In this document: piece by piece, positions 1 through 8,509 of the stretch
How the letters are laid out: each line of letters begins with the position of its first letter
Position numbering within the stretch: the first letter of the stretch is position 1
Assembly (NCBI RefSeq): GCF_033100135.1
Contig: NZ_CP136920.1
Coordinates: forward strand, 1,860,001 to 1,924,000
Source: Rubellicoccus peritrichatus
Lineage (GTDB): Bacteria; Verrucomicrobiota; Verrucomicrobiia; Opitutales; Cerasicoccaceae
Length of the DNA stretch: 64,000 bases
Reading direction: 5' to 3'
Notes under the pieces: generated by a model
What the model was told of the DNA's origin: nothing
Seen by the model: the letters and a program-made list of their open reading frames with translations, nothing else
Database searches by the model: none
Translations under genes and position numbers: made by a program

Positions 1-826
1 CTGCTTCGCCTCGCATGGGTTCGACATCCCATGCGATGTCGGCGACATCACTCAATCGAATTGGCCGGTCATTTTCATAGCGGACAACCGTATCGCCGAT
101 GGCATTCATATCGGTTGTCATTGCGAGGTTGCGCACCATGATTTCCTTGGCGGAATCAGTCAGGAAGCCGCCGGTTGTGTTCCTGATTGCATTGGCGGTT
201 GCATCACGGATTTGTTCAAAGGTTACCTCCAGGGCGAGCATGCGATCGGGGCTGGGTTGCACTTGCAATTGCTTTACACCGCCACCCATGGACAACACTT
301 CTGCGATTCCTGGAATCGATTGCAGTCTCCTCGCAACAGTCCAGTCGGCGATGACACGCAGGTCACGTGGTTCTGTTTCATCGCTCGGGTCAATCAGACC
401 GACGAGCATGATATTACCCATGAGTGAAGCAACGGGTGTCAGGTAAGGTGTGATGCCCTCCGGCAGTTCTGCTGCGGCTCCGGTTAATCGTTCCTGGACA
501 AATTGTCGGGCCTGATAGATGTCGGTGCCCCAATCGAATTCGACAAAGATGAGTGATAAGCCCACGTCATTGACGGCTCGTAACCGTGTCACTCCGGTTA
601 CGCCCATCAATGAATTCTCCAGTGGAATGGTGACAAGTGTTTCGACTTCCTCCGGAGCCAATCCTGGCGATTCCGTCAGTATGGTTACCGTTGGCTTGGT
701 TAAGTCCGGTAATACTTCGACTGGCAGATTCATCGCCTGACGCACGCCAAGAACAAGGATCACCAGTGCACCAACCAGTATCAGCGCACGTTGCGAAAGG
801 GAAAAGCGTATCAGCTGGTTAAGCAT
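1..826 (-). CDS. Heavy-metal efflux RND pump, CusA/CzcA type (partial, N-terminal 275 residues)
   Basis: The minus-strand frame is open from ATG at 826 to the window edge, so about 275 N-terminal residues of an expected 1,000 or more are present. The start (MLNQLIRFSLSQR) is followed by the first membrane helix at about residues 12-29, then the periplasmic porter domain with the family pattern LPVEVLPDLTKPTVTI, PGLAPEEVETLVTIPLE and GVTGVTRLRAVNDVGLS. This matches the heavy-metal (HME) branch of RND proton antiporters, which export Cu/Ag or Zn/Co/Cd from periplasm or cytoplasm through an outer-membrane factor. The ATG lies inside the last codons of the adaptor gene (8-base overlap), implying translational coupling. 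The metal specificity residues lie outside the window, so the substrate is undetermined. Confidence 0.93.
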   Translation of the reverse strand, partial: MLNQLIRFSLSQRALILVGALVILVLGVRQAMNLPVEVLPDLTKPTVTILTESPGLAPEEVETLVTIPLENSLMGVTGVTRLRAVNDVGLSLIFVEFDWGTDIYQARQFVQERLTGAAAELPEGITPYLTPVASLMGNIMLVGLIDPSDETEPRDLRVIADWTVARRLQSIPGIAEVLSMGGGVKQLQVQPSPDRMLALEVTFEQIRDATANAIRNTTGGFLTDSAKEIMVRNLAMTTDMNAIGDTVVRYENDRPIRLSDVADIAWDVEPMRGEA

Positions 827-1973
827 TCTCTTCGCCCTTTCGCGTATGGCGCTTTGCAAGTAGTCGTTGCAGTACGACGAGGAAGAGGCATGTCATGACT
901 GCGGCATAGATCAGCAAAGGCATGTTCGTTTTTGCTTCGGGTTCAGGCAGCATTCCCTGGGCTGCCAGTTTCGCTTTGCGATTCGCCTCACGTTGCTCGT
1001 CCGTCATTTCAGAGCCGTCTTCATTGTGCTCATGGCCATGGGCGGCATCGAGCGCTTCTTTCAGCGACATGCTGCTTCCGCCTCCGGTAAAGCTTAGTAG
1101 GTATGAGCCGCGGGTGACCACTTCGTCGCCCGGGAAAAGCCCACTCAGGATTTCAACAGACTCATCGTTTTGCTCACCGACAACAACGGGCACGCGGACG
1201 AAACCATTGGCCAGATCGAAATCACGAACAAAGACAACACGTTGCGATGGGTCGCCCTGGATGGAGTCTTCGGGGACAGCAAGGATATCCCCGCGAGTGG
1301 CAATGATAATTGAGAACTCGGCTCGCATGCCTGGGCGTAATTTTCCATCGGGGTTTGCAACTTGAAAGATACCTTCAATCGTTCCGGCTTGACGGTCGGC
1401 ATCGACACCAAATCGTGTCAAGGTGGCCATAATGGTTTCATCTCCCAAGGCTTGGACATGAATTCGCGCCTTGGTGCCAATCCCGATTTGTGATGCTTCT
1501 TTCTCCGGTATTTGTGCGACAGCCCACATTTGTGAGCGATCCGAGATATCCATCATCTCAGCTTCGGGTTCTACGGGTTGCCCGAGTTGAACATGCGAGC
1601 TGATAACCAAGCCATCCTGCGGCGCTGTCAAAGTGACCGTTGGCGGCGGGTTGCCAAGCTGGCGGCTTTCTACTTTTGCCAGCACTTGTCCCTTCTTGAC
1701 AGTATCACCCTCGAAGGCCTCAAGCTCGACCACGCGACCGGCAATGCGCGTTGATAATACAGAATGATTTTCAGGGATTTGCTCTATGCGACCAATTGCA
1801 AACAGGGTCGTTTCAAAAACCTGCTCTTCGACCTCCACGGATTCGATGCGGAGATTTTTTATTCCGTTGTCATCCAGGATGATCGTGTTATCGGCCCGAT
1901 TGGCGGCAAAGCCAACTTGTGCCGATAGAAAACTAAAAATGCAAAGTACTGATAAGTGTGATTTATTCGTCAT
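819..1973 (-). CDS. RND efflux periplasmic adaptor (HlyD/CusB family), hairpin-less, with C-terminal membrane helix
   Basis: 384 residues with an N-terminal signal peptide (to about residue 24, cleavage near FAA). A barrel-sandwich lipoyl domain follows (EAFEGDTVKKGQVLAKV, then TAPQDGLVISSHVQLGQPV), then beta-barrel and membrane-proximal domains. Adaptors of this family link the inner-membrane pump to the TolC-like channel. Two things are unusual. The two lipoyl halves are joined by only about 12 residues (ESRQLGNPPPTV), so the usual alpha-helical hairpin is absent. And near residue 350 the C-terminus adds a predicted membrane helix (LLIYAAVMTCLFLVVL) with a basic tail. A His/acid stretch (HGHEHNEDGSE, about residue 312) before the helix could bind metal. 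It overlaps the outer-membrane factor gene by 11 bases and the pump gene by 8. Confidence 0.9.
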   Translation of the reverse strand: MTNKSHLSVLCIFSFLSAQVGFAANRADNTIILDDNGIKNLRIESVEVEEQVFETTLFAIGRIEQIPENHSVLSTRIAGRVVELEAFEGDTVKKGQVLAKVESRQLGNPPPTVTLTAPQDGLVISSHVQLGQPVEPEAEMMDISDRSQMWAVAQIPEKEASQIGIGTKARIHVQALGDETIMATLTRFGVDADRQAGTIEGIFQVANPDGKLRPGMRAEFSIIIATRGDILAVPEDSIQGDPSQRVVFVRDFDLANGFVRVPVVVGEQNDESVEILSGLFPGDEVVTRGSYLLSFTGGGSSMSLKEALDAAHGHEHNEDGSEMTDEQREANRKAKLAAQGMLPEPEAKTNMPLLIYAAVMTCLFLVVLQRLLAKRHTRKGEENA

Positions 1974-3276
1974 GGCTAATGGTCTCGTTCATTGATGAGT
2001 CCGAAGAAAGATTGCTTGCTGTCGCGGCCTCCCAGTTAATCAACGTTTGTTCGTAGTCGCGTAGGATTGCCAGATTGGCGGATTGGATTTTGAGCTGTTG
2101 TTCCTGGGATCGAAAGACATCCCGCAGATCGATTTGTCCAGCGGCATAGGCGTCGTTCATTTCGCTTAGATTGCTGTCGACCAGTTCCGTAATGTTGGCC
2201 TCGTAATGGGCTGCCTGCTGGTAAAGCTGAAGCGCTCTTTCGCGCAGCAGTTCGGCCCGGTTTTCTATCTGCAGGGACACCGCTTCGCGTTCCAGTTTGA
2301 CTTGTTGGCGAAAGGCGCGGCTGGCGTCAATACCACCGCGGTTTTGATTGACGATGGGCAATGGAATCGAAACCCCGATGCCGAGGTAACGGTCGTTGGT
2401 TAGCCCAAGCGGTTCGTCGACGCCATTGTCTTCCTCGAAGAATATCTCAACGGCAATGTCTCCCCAGCGTTCGGCTCGAGCGAGATCTGTGCGTTTGTCG
2501 GCAATCTGATAAAGTAACTCCTTGAGCTGATACTCGGGGTGATTTTCCAGCATGCTGGTATCCATGGCCGGGAGTTCTGGCGCTGATTGGGGCAAGGAGA
2601 ATTCTTTGCTGTAGTTGAGCGCAATCCGTGAATTCATACCGAGCAACTGCCTTAGATTTGAGTAGTATTGTGCCTGTTGGTTTTTCAGCCGCCGGATTTC
2701 CTGCTCGACTGCGTAAAGCGCGATCTTGATCTGGTTGGCATCCACCGCAGAGGCTTCCCCCTGGGAGATACGCGATTCGACAAACTCGGCAAACTGCTGG
2801 TTGAGTGCGATCAGTTCTTCGCGTAGTTTCAACTGGGCGTCTGCTTCCGCGAGTGCGAGGTAAGTGCTTTCCACCTCTTGGATCAGCACGCGTTCCTGAT
2901 TGCGGATTTCCGTCTCGGCCAAGGTGATTTCGTCTCGGGAAATGTCTTTCAGCAAACCCAGTCGATTGGTAATCGGGAAGCGCTGTCTCAGGCCAATGGC
3001 ATAAGCGTATTGCCCTTCGTTGTTGAAGGCAAAGTCGTTGGCATACTCGACATTTAGCAATGGATTATCCAATCTGCCAGCCTGTCTGGACTGGGCCTGA
3101 GCCTGCGCAATCGTTGTCCTGGCCGCAGCCAGAGCCTTGTTATTTGCCAGCGCTATTTCTACGGCCTGCTCCTGGGTTACGGGCGCGGAAATATCTGTTT
3201 GCGCCTGTTGTGCATGGACCGCCCCCAACGGAAGCGATAAGAAAAATATAAATCTAAGTCTTTTGAATATGTACAT
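1963..3276 (-). CDS. TolC-family outer-membrane factor of the metal efflux operon (CzcC/CusC-like)
   Basis: 437 residues starting MYIFKRLRFIFFLSLP, with a signal peptide cleaved near VHAQQ. The rest shows the outer-membrane efflux pattern: long amphipathic helices, the repeat entry QEQAVEIALANNKALAAA, a central turn with QISQGEASAVDANQIK, and the second-half strand YLGIGVSIPLPIVNQNRGGIDASRA. Such trimers form the tunnel across periplasm and outer membrane. It is the second gene of a four-gene minus-strand operon, 100 bases after the cysteine-rich gene and overlapping the adaptor start by 11 bases, which fits coordinated expression. No lipobox is seen, so it is probably not lipidated. Confidence 0.92.
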   Translation of the reverse strand: MYIFKRLRFIFFLSLPLGAVHAQQAQTDISAPVTQEQAVEIALANNKALAAARTTIAQAQAQSRQAGRLDNPLLNVEYANDFAFNNEGQYAYAIGLRQRFPITNRLGLLKDISRDEITLAETEIRNQERVLIQEVESTYLALAEADAQLKLREELIALNQQFAEFVESRISQGEASAVDANQIKIALYAVEQEIRRLKNQQAQYYSNLRQLLGMNSRIALNYSKEFSLPQSAPELPAMDTSMLENHPEYQLKELLYQIADKRTDLARAERWGDIAVEIFFEEDNGVDEPLGLTNDRYLGIGVSIPLPIVNQNRGGIDASRAFRQQVKLEREAVSLQIENRAELLRERALQLYQQAAHYEANITELVDSNLSEMNDAYAAGQIDLRDVFRSQEQQLKIQSANLAILRDYEQTLINWEAATASNLSSDSSMNETISHDE

Positions 3277-3376
3277 GAAAAATCCTGATACGAAGTTTAT
3301 CCAACGCTGGTATTACTTCCGGCGGTTGAATTACAGCCCGCCCATGGCGTGCTGGTTAATAACTTCTATCAGGATA

Positions 3377-3793
3377 TCAAATGCGCAGAACGATGGTTCT
3401 CGCTATCTCCACACTCTGTGACTCTATTTGCGGCGGAGCTCGAGGGTTGGCCTCGGTTAAAAACTCTGAACGGTAAAACGAAACCTGGTCTTTGTTTATA
3501 TCAAAAGCAAAGACGCAGGCTGGAAGTTGAAGCAGCTCAAGTTTGTCCGGCCGAATCGAAGTGATTTCCAAGCCTTCGATTTTTACATCAATGCAATCAC
3601 CGCAATCCGAATTGGAATGCAAATCGACAGTTGGTGCGCTGTCTCCACAGCAGCATGCTGCCGCATCGCCACACGATTCCACCTGCATGGAGTCATCCTC
3701 GTGTATGCACAACAGGATCCCCCCGGACGCCCCCAAAAGGACATTCCAGGAAAACAGGCTCATCAGCCAAATACTGCCTAATTTACGAATCAC
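3377..3793 (-). CDS. Small secreted cysteine-rich protein heading the metal efflux operon
   Basis: 138 residues from a GTG at 3793; an in-frame ATG giving MSLFSWNVLLGASGG is an alternative start. The N-terminus is a hydrophobic export signal. Eight cysteines follow, concentrated in ESCGDAAACCCGD and SDCGDCID, with nearby histidines (CIHEDD, DLHSNSD). I do not recognise a named family. Clustered Cys/His in an exported protein directly ahead of a CusA/CzcA-type operon suggests a periplasmic metal-binding or metal-sensing protein, but the function is inferred from composition and position only. A weak hairpin (7-base arms at 3798-3804 and 3814-3820) sits just upstream of the start. The first 200 bases beyond it hold no other gene. 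Confidence 0.72.
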   Translation of the reverse strand: MIRKLGSIWLMSLFSWNVLLGASGGILLCIHEDDSMQVESCGDAAACCCGDSAPTVDLHSNSDCGDCIDVKIEGLEITSIRPDKLELLQLPACVFAFDINKDQVSFYRSEFLTEANPRAPPQIESQSVEIARTIVLRI

Positions 3794-3997
3794 GTGAGCT
3801 TTCTTTTTCTATTAGAAAGCAGCTTTAAGGATTTGTTTCAAGTTTGGATTTTTAGACGCCCTCTTAGTGGTTTGGTTATGCTTTACCACGCTTTAATCAA
3901 TATAAGCCTGTGAATCGCGAAGCTTGGCGACATCCTGAGCGGAGTGGCTTTCCTGCTCTGTGCTCTCTGCGACTAAATAGTTTTATAAGGAATTAAG

Positions 3998-4876
3998 CTA
4001 ACCCGCCTGGTGGTTCTTACGATTGTTCAGGGCTTCTAAAGCAGTCAGCCCCGCGCCTGCGGCAATTACCAGAACAATGCCGGTGATCACTTTCGGGGTG
4101 AAATTGACGTCCCAAATAGTGTTATCAGCAATGGCAGCCACGATAATCGAGGAATAGAAAAGGGCGCCTGCGAGGTAAGATGGAATGAACTTATTCGCCA
4201 TCGACCATGAAAGGCCCAGTGGGATAAAGAGCACGCCAATCAGCAACAAGTAGGGCCAGCCCTGATCCAGTGAGCCTGTTGGCCAAGTCCAGAAGAAAGT
4301 CAGCGAGGCGAAAGTCAATGTTCCGAGCGGGTAATAAAACAGGATTCGTTCGATTGGCTCAACCTGAGTCAGGGCACGCGTTGAAAGGGCGCCGATTCCA
4401 CGGGCCAATCCCGTAAGCAAGGCCAGTAGCGCATATGGATTGAACAGGGCTTTCTCGGAATGGTGGAGCAAGATCAGGCAGACTCCGACAAAGGCTACAG
4501 TCAGGACGCCTAACGTTGCTGGAGAAAGACGCTTGCGCTCCATCACTGTCATGATGATCAAGGCGAAGAATGGGCTGGTGCTTTCCAACACCAGGACGTC
4601 AGTTATCGGCATACCCTTCAAGGCGAGATAGAATGCGCAGAAGTAGGTAGTCCCCGCACTGGTTCGGATCAAATAAAGACCAGGACGCTGAAGTCGGAAG
4701 CCGGCAAGGCCGTGACGCAGCAGTATGTAGCCTCCCATGACGATGGTGACGAGGGACATCTGTGCGAACACCACCTGGAATGCGTTGATATGGTATGCCG
4801 CTCCAAGCTTGCTGATGATTCCCAGCAAGCCCATGAAGACGCCACTCATCACTCCGAGAGTGGCGCCGGCCAACAT
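3998..4876 (-). CDS. DMT-superfamily (EamA) transporter
   Basis: 292 residues, almost entirely hydrophobic, with about ten predicted membrane helices in two homologous halves, which is the EamA/RhaT organisation. The first half holds VMSGVFMGLLGIISKLGA and the typical SAGTTYFCAFYLALKGMPITDVLVLESTSPFFALI; the second repeats the pattern with ALSTRALTQVEPIERILFYYPLGTL. These inner-membrane proteins export or import metabolites such as amino acids, purines or nucleotide sugars; the substrate cannot be read from sequence. It stands alone between the metal efflux operon and the GH86 gene. The C-terminus is a short basic tail (NNRKNHQAG). Confidence 0.9.
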   Translation of the reverse strand: MLAGATLGVMSGVFMGLLGIISKLGAAYHINAFQVVFAQMSLVTIVMGGYILLRHGLAGFRLQRPGLYLIRTSAGTTYFCAFYLALKGMPITDVLVLESTSPFFALIIMTVMERKRLSPATLGVLTVAFVGVCLILLHHSEKALFNPYALLALLTGLARGIGALSTRALTQVEPIERILFYYPLGTLTFASLTFFWTWPTGSLDQGWPYLLLIGVLFIPLGLSWSMANKFIPSYLAGALFYSSIIVAAIADNTIWDVNFTPKVITGIVLVIAAGAGLTALEALNNRKNHQAG

Positions 4877-4982
4877 CCGTTGGTGTTTATGATCGCTTGC
4901 GATGGATGCGTCTTAATTCAGTGCACATCCACTGTCACGCCTATTTGAGGGCTAGGTTAATTTTTGTCACCTTATGTGATTG

Positions 4983-7811
4983 CTACCAGACTCTCATGTT
5001 GCTGAAGACAGCGGTGGATAATGTGCCGTTGTTGTGAGAGGTAAGGCAGAGTCCAGCGAGGGGTGAGTTGGTCATGGTTACTGATTTCGTCAGGATGGTG
5101 GTCCAGTTGACACCATCGGTTGAGTAGTAGCCAGTGAAGTTGTTACCGCTTTTCACGAGACGAAGCCATTTGATGGAAGTTGTTCCTCCGAGCAATGCAC
5201 TGTTCCAGGCTGCGCTGCCACCGGTTGAGTCTCGCCATTGCATGGTAACTTGTTTGTCCGGGCGAACCATCACCATGACAAACTTTGAGTTACCTGCTGA
5301 TGAATCACGAAACATGACACCAGCCTTGGCCCATGTATTTGTGTTTTCCAGGAAATCCACTCGTGTGATCAGCTCATGGTCTCCGCTGACATTTTTATAT
5401 GCATATTGAAATCTATCCCAGGTGCCCCAGATATCAGAACCACTGCCAGTCAGGGTGTAAGTGTCAGCTCCATCCTGGATTGCATTGCCGGCTATGGCTG
5501 GGCTTCCAATGTCCTCCGATGTGGTCAGGGTGCCGGCGCCAGTCGCAATGAATGTCAGGGATCTCAAATTCAGTCCGCCACTTGGGAACTCCAGTCGGAG
5601 CACTTGGTTGTTCCCTCCGTCGATTGGCACACCCTGAAGGGAAATAGTCTGGTAGGTATGCCAGGCACCTGTATTGGGAAGGGTAAAGGTTCCTAATAAC
5701 TTGCCATCAAGTGTGGCGATGATAGTCCTGTTATTGCTTGGAGCCGAGATCCGGGCTTCAATGTCATAAACACCAGGATTTGCGTTCACGGTGTATTCGA
5801 GCCATTCCCCTCCTGCGGTCCAGCCGACAACAACATCACCATCGCCCGAGCCGAGGTCAACGCCTTCGGATCTGTAGAGTCCTCCGTTATTCCAGGAGTG
5901 TGTATCATGATAAGCGACACCCTGGCCGCCGAGGTCAAAGTTCTTACCTTCGATTGTGCCCGGGATTTGATGGGCGACTCCACCATATGGTGTCTGGTTG
6001 GCGGCTGGTGTGAAATCGTATTTACCAACTTCCAGAATGAGCGAAGAAAGATGCCCGCCGGAGTCGGGAAACTGCACCGTGACGGTGTTGTTTGATTGAA
6101 GCAGACTCATCGGAACGGGAATATCAATGACGCCAAAGAAGTCGCTACGATTTGCCTGATCGTATCCTTTCCAGTTATTAGGAACGACAACGGTGGTTCC
6201 GTTGACGGTGACAATGGGTTGTTTGGACTTATCGTGTTTTCTGCCGATGCCCATCTTCAGTTTGGCCAGGCCGGTTCCGGTTTGAACACCGTTAAACGTA
6301 AATGAAATGGTGTTGTTTGCGCTGATGGCCTGAAGGTATTTATTCGTGTAATAGTTTTGACTGCGGAAGTTGTTCGAGAACTGGGGAGTGCTTTGAAATG
6401 TGTACTCAAGGACCACGGTTTCGTCTGCGACCATCGTGATACTTCCGGGGGCGCTGCTTTGATTGGTATCCGTGAACTCATGGGGTGTGTCCTCGTAAAC
6501 CTTCAATCGCTTAATGCGAACGTTTTGAATGCCGGGAAGGGTTGAGGCAAAGTCTAGATTCACGAACTGGGAAACGTCGTCCAGATTGTTGAGGGCGACA
6601 TACAGTTTGTTGCCATCTGCAAAGGCATGGGATTGTATGTCCGGGTGAGTGCTATGGATATAGACGCGTTTGCCTTTTACGTCTTTCCACATTTCGTAAA
6701 AAAGAATTTTCGGGGTATAGACCCAGCCAGTTGGATTCGGCTGGCCAAGGTTGGTTGGCCTCATGAGGACGGCGCCATAGGGCTCGTAGTTATTCGCCGC
6801 CGTGATGTGCCAGGTCGATTTGTCTGTGATAAACGGAATCGAGATGGCCATGCGGTCGGCACGATCCAGTAGGTTAAAGATAAGCTTATTGGATGAGCTG
6901 ACACTTTGCACGGCCTCCAGATCATTCCAGCCAGCGGGGTAGCCGGATGCGATACCTCCGTGTTCCGTAATTGCGTGTGATTTAACGACACCCCACTTGA
7001 TGAAACTGTAGGCTTCGATTATATCAAGGATCGCTTCTGAGTTGCTGCCCGATCTTTCGCTGGACTGGCCAGTGACATTAACTCCATCATAGAGGTGAGT
7101 GGAAAAAGCATCCATATGTGCTCCGGCTACATCCATGAACATCTTTTGTCGCGAGTTCCAGTGTCCGAAATCCCAAAGTTCCATTGAAGGCCAGGCACTT
7201 GAGTAGCCGATGATCTTCATGTTGGCGAGTTCTGGAGTTTGATCGACCTTTTGCCCAATGGCTCCAAACCATTCCGCCATTCTTGTCCGCATGAGAGCCG
7301 CATCAGGTTGCTGGGCCTGGAAGACAGCATCGCCTGCGTGGACGAAGGGCTCGTTCATCGGCTCGAAGAATTCCGGAGCGCTTCCATTGCTGACATAATC
7401 TTTGTAGTACTCAACTACCCAGTCCGCGGCCGCATTTGTATCGAGGTTGTAGCGGATTACATTGGATGGGTGCTCCGTCGCCACGTAGTTTGATCTAACA
7501 CTACGCACACCCGAGCTGCCGGATATTGGACCAGGATACTGTCCAACTACGCCGGTTTGTTGATTGGCGTAGGAGAAGGGGCCCCAGAAACCACGGCCTT
7601 CAAAGGCATTGTAGTCGGCATAGAACTGTTGAATGTCGGCATCGCCAGTGCCGGAGTGCAAGGTGAAGTATTTGCCACGATCTAAATCCGACACGCTTCC
7701 GATAAAGCGCTGGGTTTGGGGATCAATGGTTATGGTTTGGGCAGTGAGGGAGAGGGTAGAGATCAGGGCTAATGCAGGTATGTAACAACGAAGTTGAGAT
7801 ATCATGTTCAT
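4983..7811 (-). CDS. Secreted GH86-type beta-agarase/porphyranase with CBM6 and a C-terminal laminin-G-like domain
   Basis: 942 residues with signal peptide MNMISQLRCYIPALALISTLSL. The catalytic part (about 25-480) carries FEPMNEPFVHAGD, in which Glu154 is the likely acid/base, and ITEHGGIASGYPAG, with the likely nucleophile Glu; this pair and the surrounding pattern fit glycoside hydrolase family 86, which cleaves agarose or porphyran of red algae. A beta-sandwich region follows, then a CBM6-type module at about 610-745 (EGKNFDLGGQGVAYHDT, GGEWLEYTVN). Last comes a DUF1349-like concanavalin-type domain at about 765-942 (DRFQYAYKNVSGDHELITRV, WAKAGVMFRD). The architecture is extracellular and polymer-binding. 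Agarose versus porphyran cannot be decided by reading. The gene is monocistronic, with two inverted repeats in its promoter region. Confidence 0.87.
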   Translation of the reverse strand: MNMISQLRCYIPALALISTLSLTAQTITIDPQTQRFIGSVSDLDRGKYFTLHSGTGDADIQQFYADYNAFEGRGFWGPFSYANQQTGVVGQYPGPISGSSGVRSVRSNYVATEHPSNVIRYNLDTNAAADWVVEYYKDYVSNGSAPEFFEPMNEPFVHAGDAVFQAQQPDAALMRTRMAEWFGAIGQKVDQTPELANMKIIGYSSAWPSMELWDFGHWNSRQKMFMDVAGAHMDAFSTHLYDGVNVTGQSSERSGSNSEAILDIIEAYSFIKWGVVKSHAITEHGGIASGYPAGWNDLEAVQSVSSSNKLIFNLLDRADRMAISIPFITDKSTWHITAANNYEPYGAVLMRPTNLGQPNPTGWVYTPKILFYEMWKDVKGKRVYIHSTHPDIQSHAFADGNKLYVALNNLDDVSQFVNLDFASTLPGIQNVRIKRLKVYEDTPHEFTDTNQSSAPGSITMVADETVVLEYTFQSTPQFSNNFRSQNYYTNKYLQAISANNTISFTFNGVQTGTGLAKLKMGIGRKHDKSKQPIVTVNGTTVVVPNNWKGYDQANRSDFFGVIDIPVPMSLLQSNNTVTVQFPDSGGHLSSLILEVGKYDFTPAANQTPYGGVAHQIPGTIEGKNFDLGGQGVAYHDTHSWNNGGLYRSEGVDLGSGDGDVVVGWTAGGEWLEYTVNANPGVYDIEARISAPSNNRTIIATLDGKLLGTFTLPNTGAWHTYQTISLQGVPIDGGNNQVLRLEFPSGGLNLRSLTFIATGAGTLTTSEDIGSPAIAGNAIQDGADTYTLTGSGSDIWGTWDRFQYAYKNVSGDHELITRVDFLENTNTWAKAGVMFRDSSAGNSKFVMVMVRPDKQVTMQWRDSTGGSAAWNSALLGGTTSIKWLRLVKSGNNFTGYYSTDGVNWTTILTKSVTMTNSPLAGLCLTSHNNGTLSTAVFSNMRVW

Positions 7812-7824
7812 GCTTAGGGGTTAA

Positions 7825-7841
7825 GGTTAGCGTGACTAACC
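7825..7841. promoter_or_regulatory. Inverted repeat just upstream of the GH86 start
   Basis: GGTTAG-cgtga-CTAACC is a perfect 6-base inverted repeat ending 14 bases before the ATG of the GH86 gene (minus strand, 7811). It lies in the untranslated leader or at the promoter start and could be an operator or a small hairpin near the ribosome binding site. No good Shine-Dalgarno sequence is visible here. Confidence 0.4.
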
Positions 7842-7882
7842 TGCCGGTATCTACCAGCCAGCAGTGATACTGTTGTGCTTTC

Positions 7883-7902
7883 TGACATGGGGTATATGTC
7901 AA
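7883..7902 (-). promoter_or_regulatory. Inverted repeat overlapping a TTGACA -35-like box, GH86 promoter region
   Basis: TGACAT-N7-ATGTCA is a perfect 6-base inverted repeat about 75-90 bases upstream of the GH86 start. On the minus strand one arm is part of TTGACA (7902-7897), a consensus -35 hexamer, although no convincing -10 box stands 17 bases away. The arrangement resembles a repressor or activator site for a substrate-induced catabolic gene. Confidence 0.4.
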
Positions 7903-8290
7903 TTTAGTAACCGGGGTAGTCACGTGTAAAGCGATACGTTTGAGATGCTTGCCCTGTCAATGTCATACTGCTTTTTCATTTTTTGGCATGCTGGAAACTC
8001 AGTTAAATTAATCCTTTCGAATGTTCATTTTGTGCTCTTTGCGGATACTTTTATTTATCCAATAATATATAGATTATTCCTTTGTTTAATTGAGATAGAG
8101 GTTAGGTTCGATGTTCCGATCTGCATACATCGTTTTTTTGAGGTTTCATATATGAACTGAATTCCTAATCGTTGTTTTTACTCTTTTTTGACAACATATG
8201 ACTTATTGCTTTTTGGGCATTTCTTTGTGGTTTGATGCATTCTTTGCGCGTCTAACTATATCGTGAATAGTAAATGTTCGTTTGGTGAGG

Positions 8291-8420
8291 AATTTAAACC
8301 GCAAAGCACGCAAAGGTCGCAGAGTGTTTTTGATGAACTCATAGGTAAATGGCTGCCCCACAACTGGCTTTATGGATTGAATCACAACTTAGCGTGCTCT
8401 GCGCTCTCTGCGGTTAAATT
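8291..8420. repeat. Imperfect inverted repeat built from CTCTGCG/CGCAGAG-type units
   Basis: The left arm (8291-8324, aatttaaaccgca...cgcagag) and the right arm (8397-8420, ctctgcgctctctgcggtt...) are imperfect reverse complements separated by about 70 bases. Related fragments with CTCTGTGCTCTCTGCGACTAA and TTGTGCCTTCGCAG occur at about 3955-3980 and 45650-45670, also between genes. It is therefore a dispersed intergenic repeat rather than a gene-specific site. Confidence 0.6.
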
Positions 8421-8509
8421 TATTATGCTAAGACCTTAGCAGGCACTATTCTCGAGAACTTTTCCTTTACGAAGTCATGGTTCATCGTTCAGCATGACCC
8501 GCTTATCTC

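Larger units (their letters stand above)
7812..8509. other. AT-rich intergenic region between GH86 gene and mutS
   Basis: About 700 bases without a convincing gene. The left third is the GH86 promoter region. 7924-8200 is strongly AT-rich; its short open frames start without ribosome binding sites and have no recognisable composition. 8291-8420 is a repeat-bearing inverted repeat listed separately. The last 90 bases are presumably the mutS promoter and leader; no clear Shine-Dalgarno precedes its ATG. Confidence 0.6.

Noticed and set aside
922-1365. Long plus-strand frame opposite the metal adaptor gene
   Set aside because: It is the complement of a well-supported adaptor gene and has no family pattern.
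7945-8160. Plus-strand frame of 71 residues in the AT-rich gap before mutS
   Set aside because: Composition is typical of random AT-rich DNA, with no ribosome binding site or recognisable pattern.
8203-8385. Minus-strand frame of 60 residues over the repeat before mutS
   Set aside because: The open frame is produced by translation of the dispersed repeat (CTCTGCG family) and shows no protein features.
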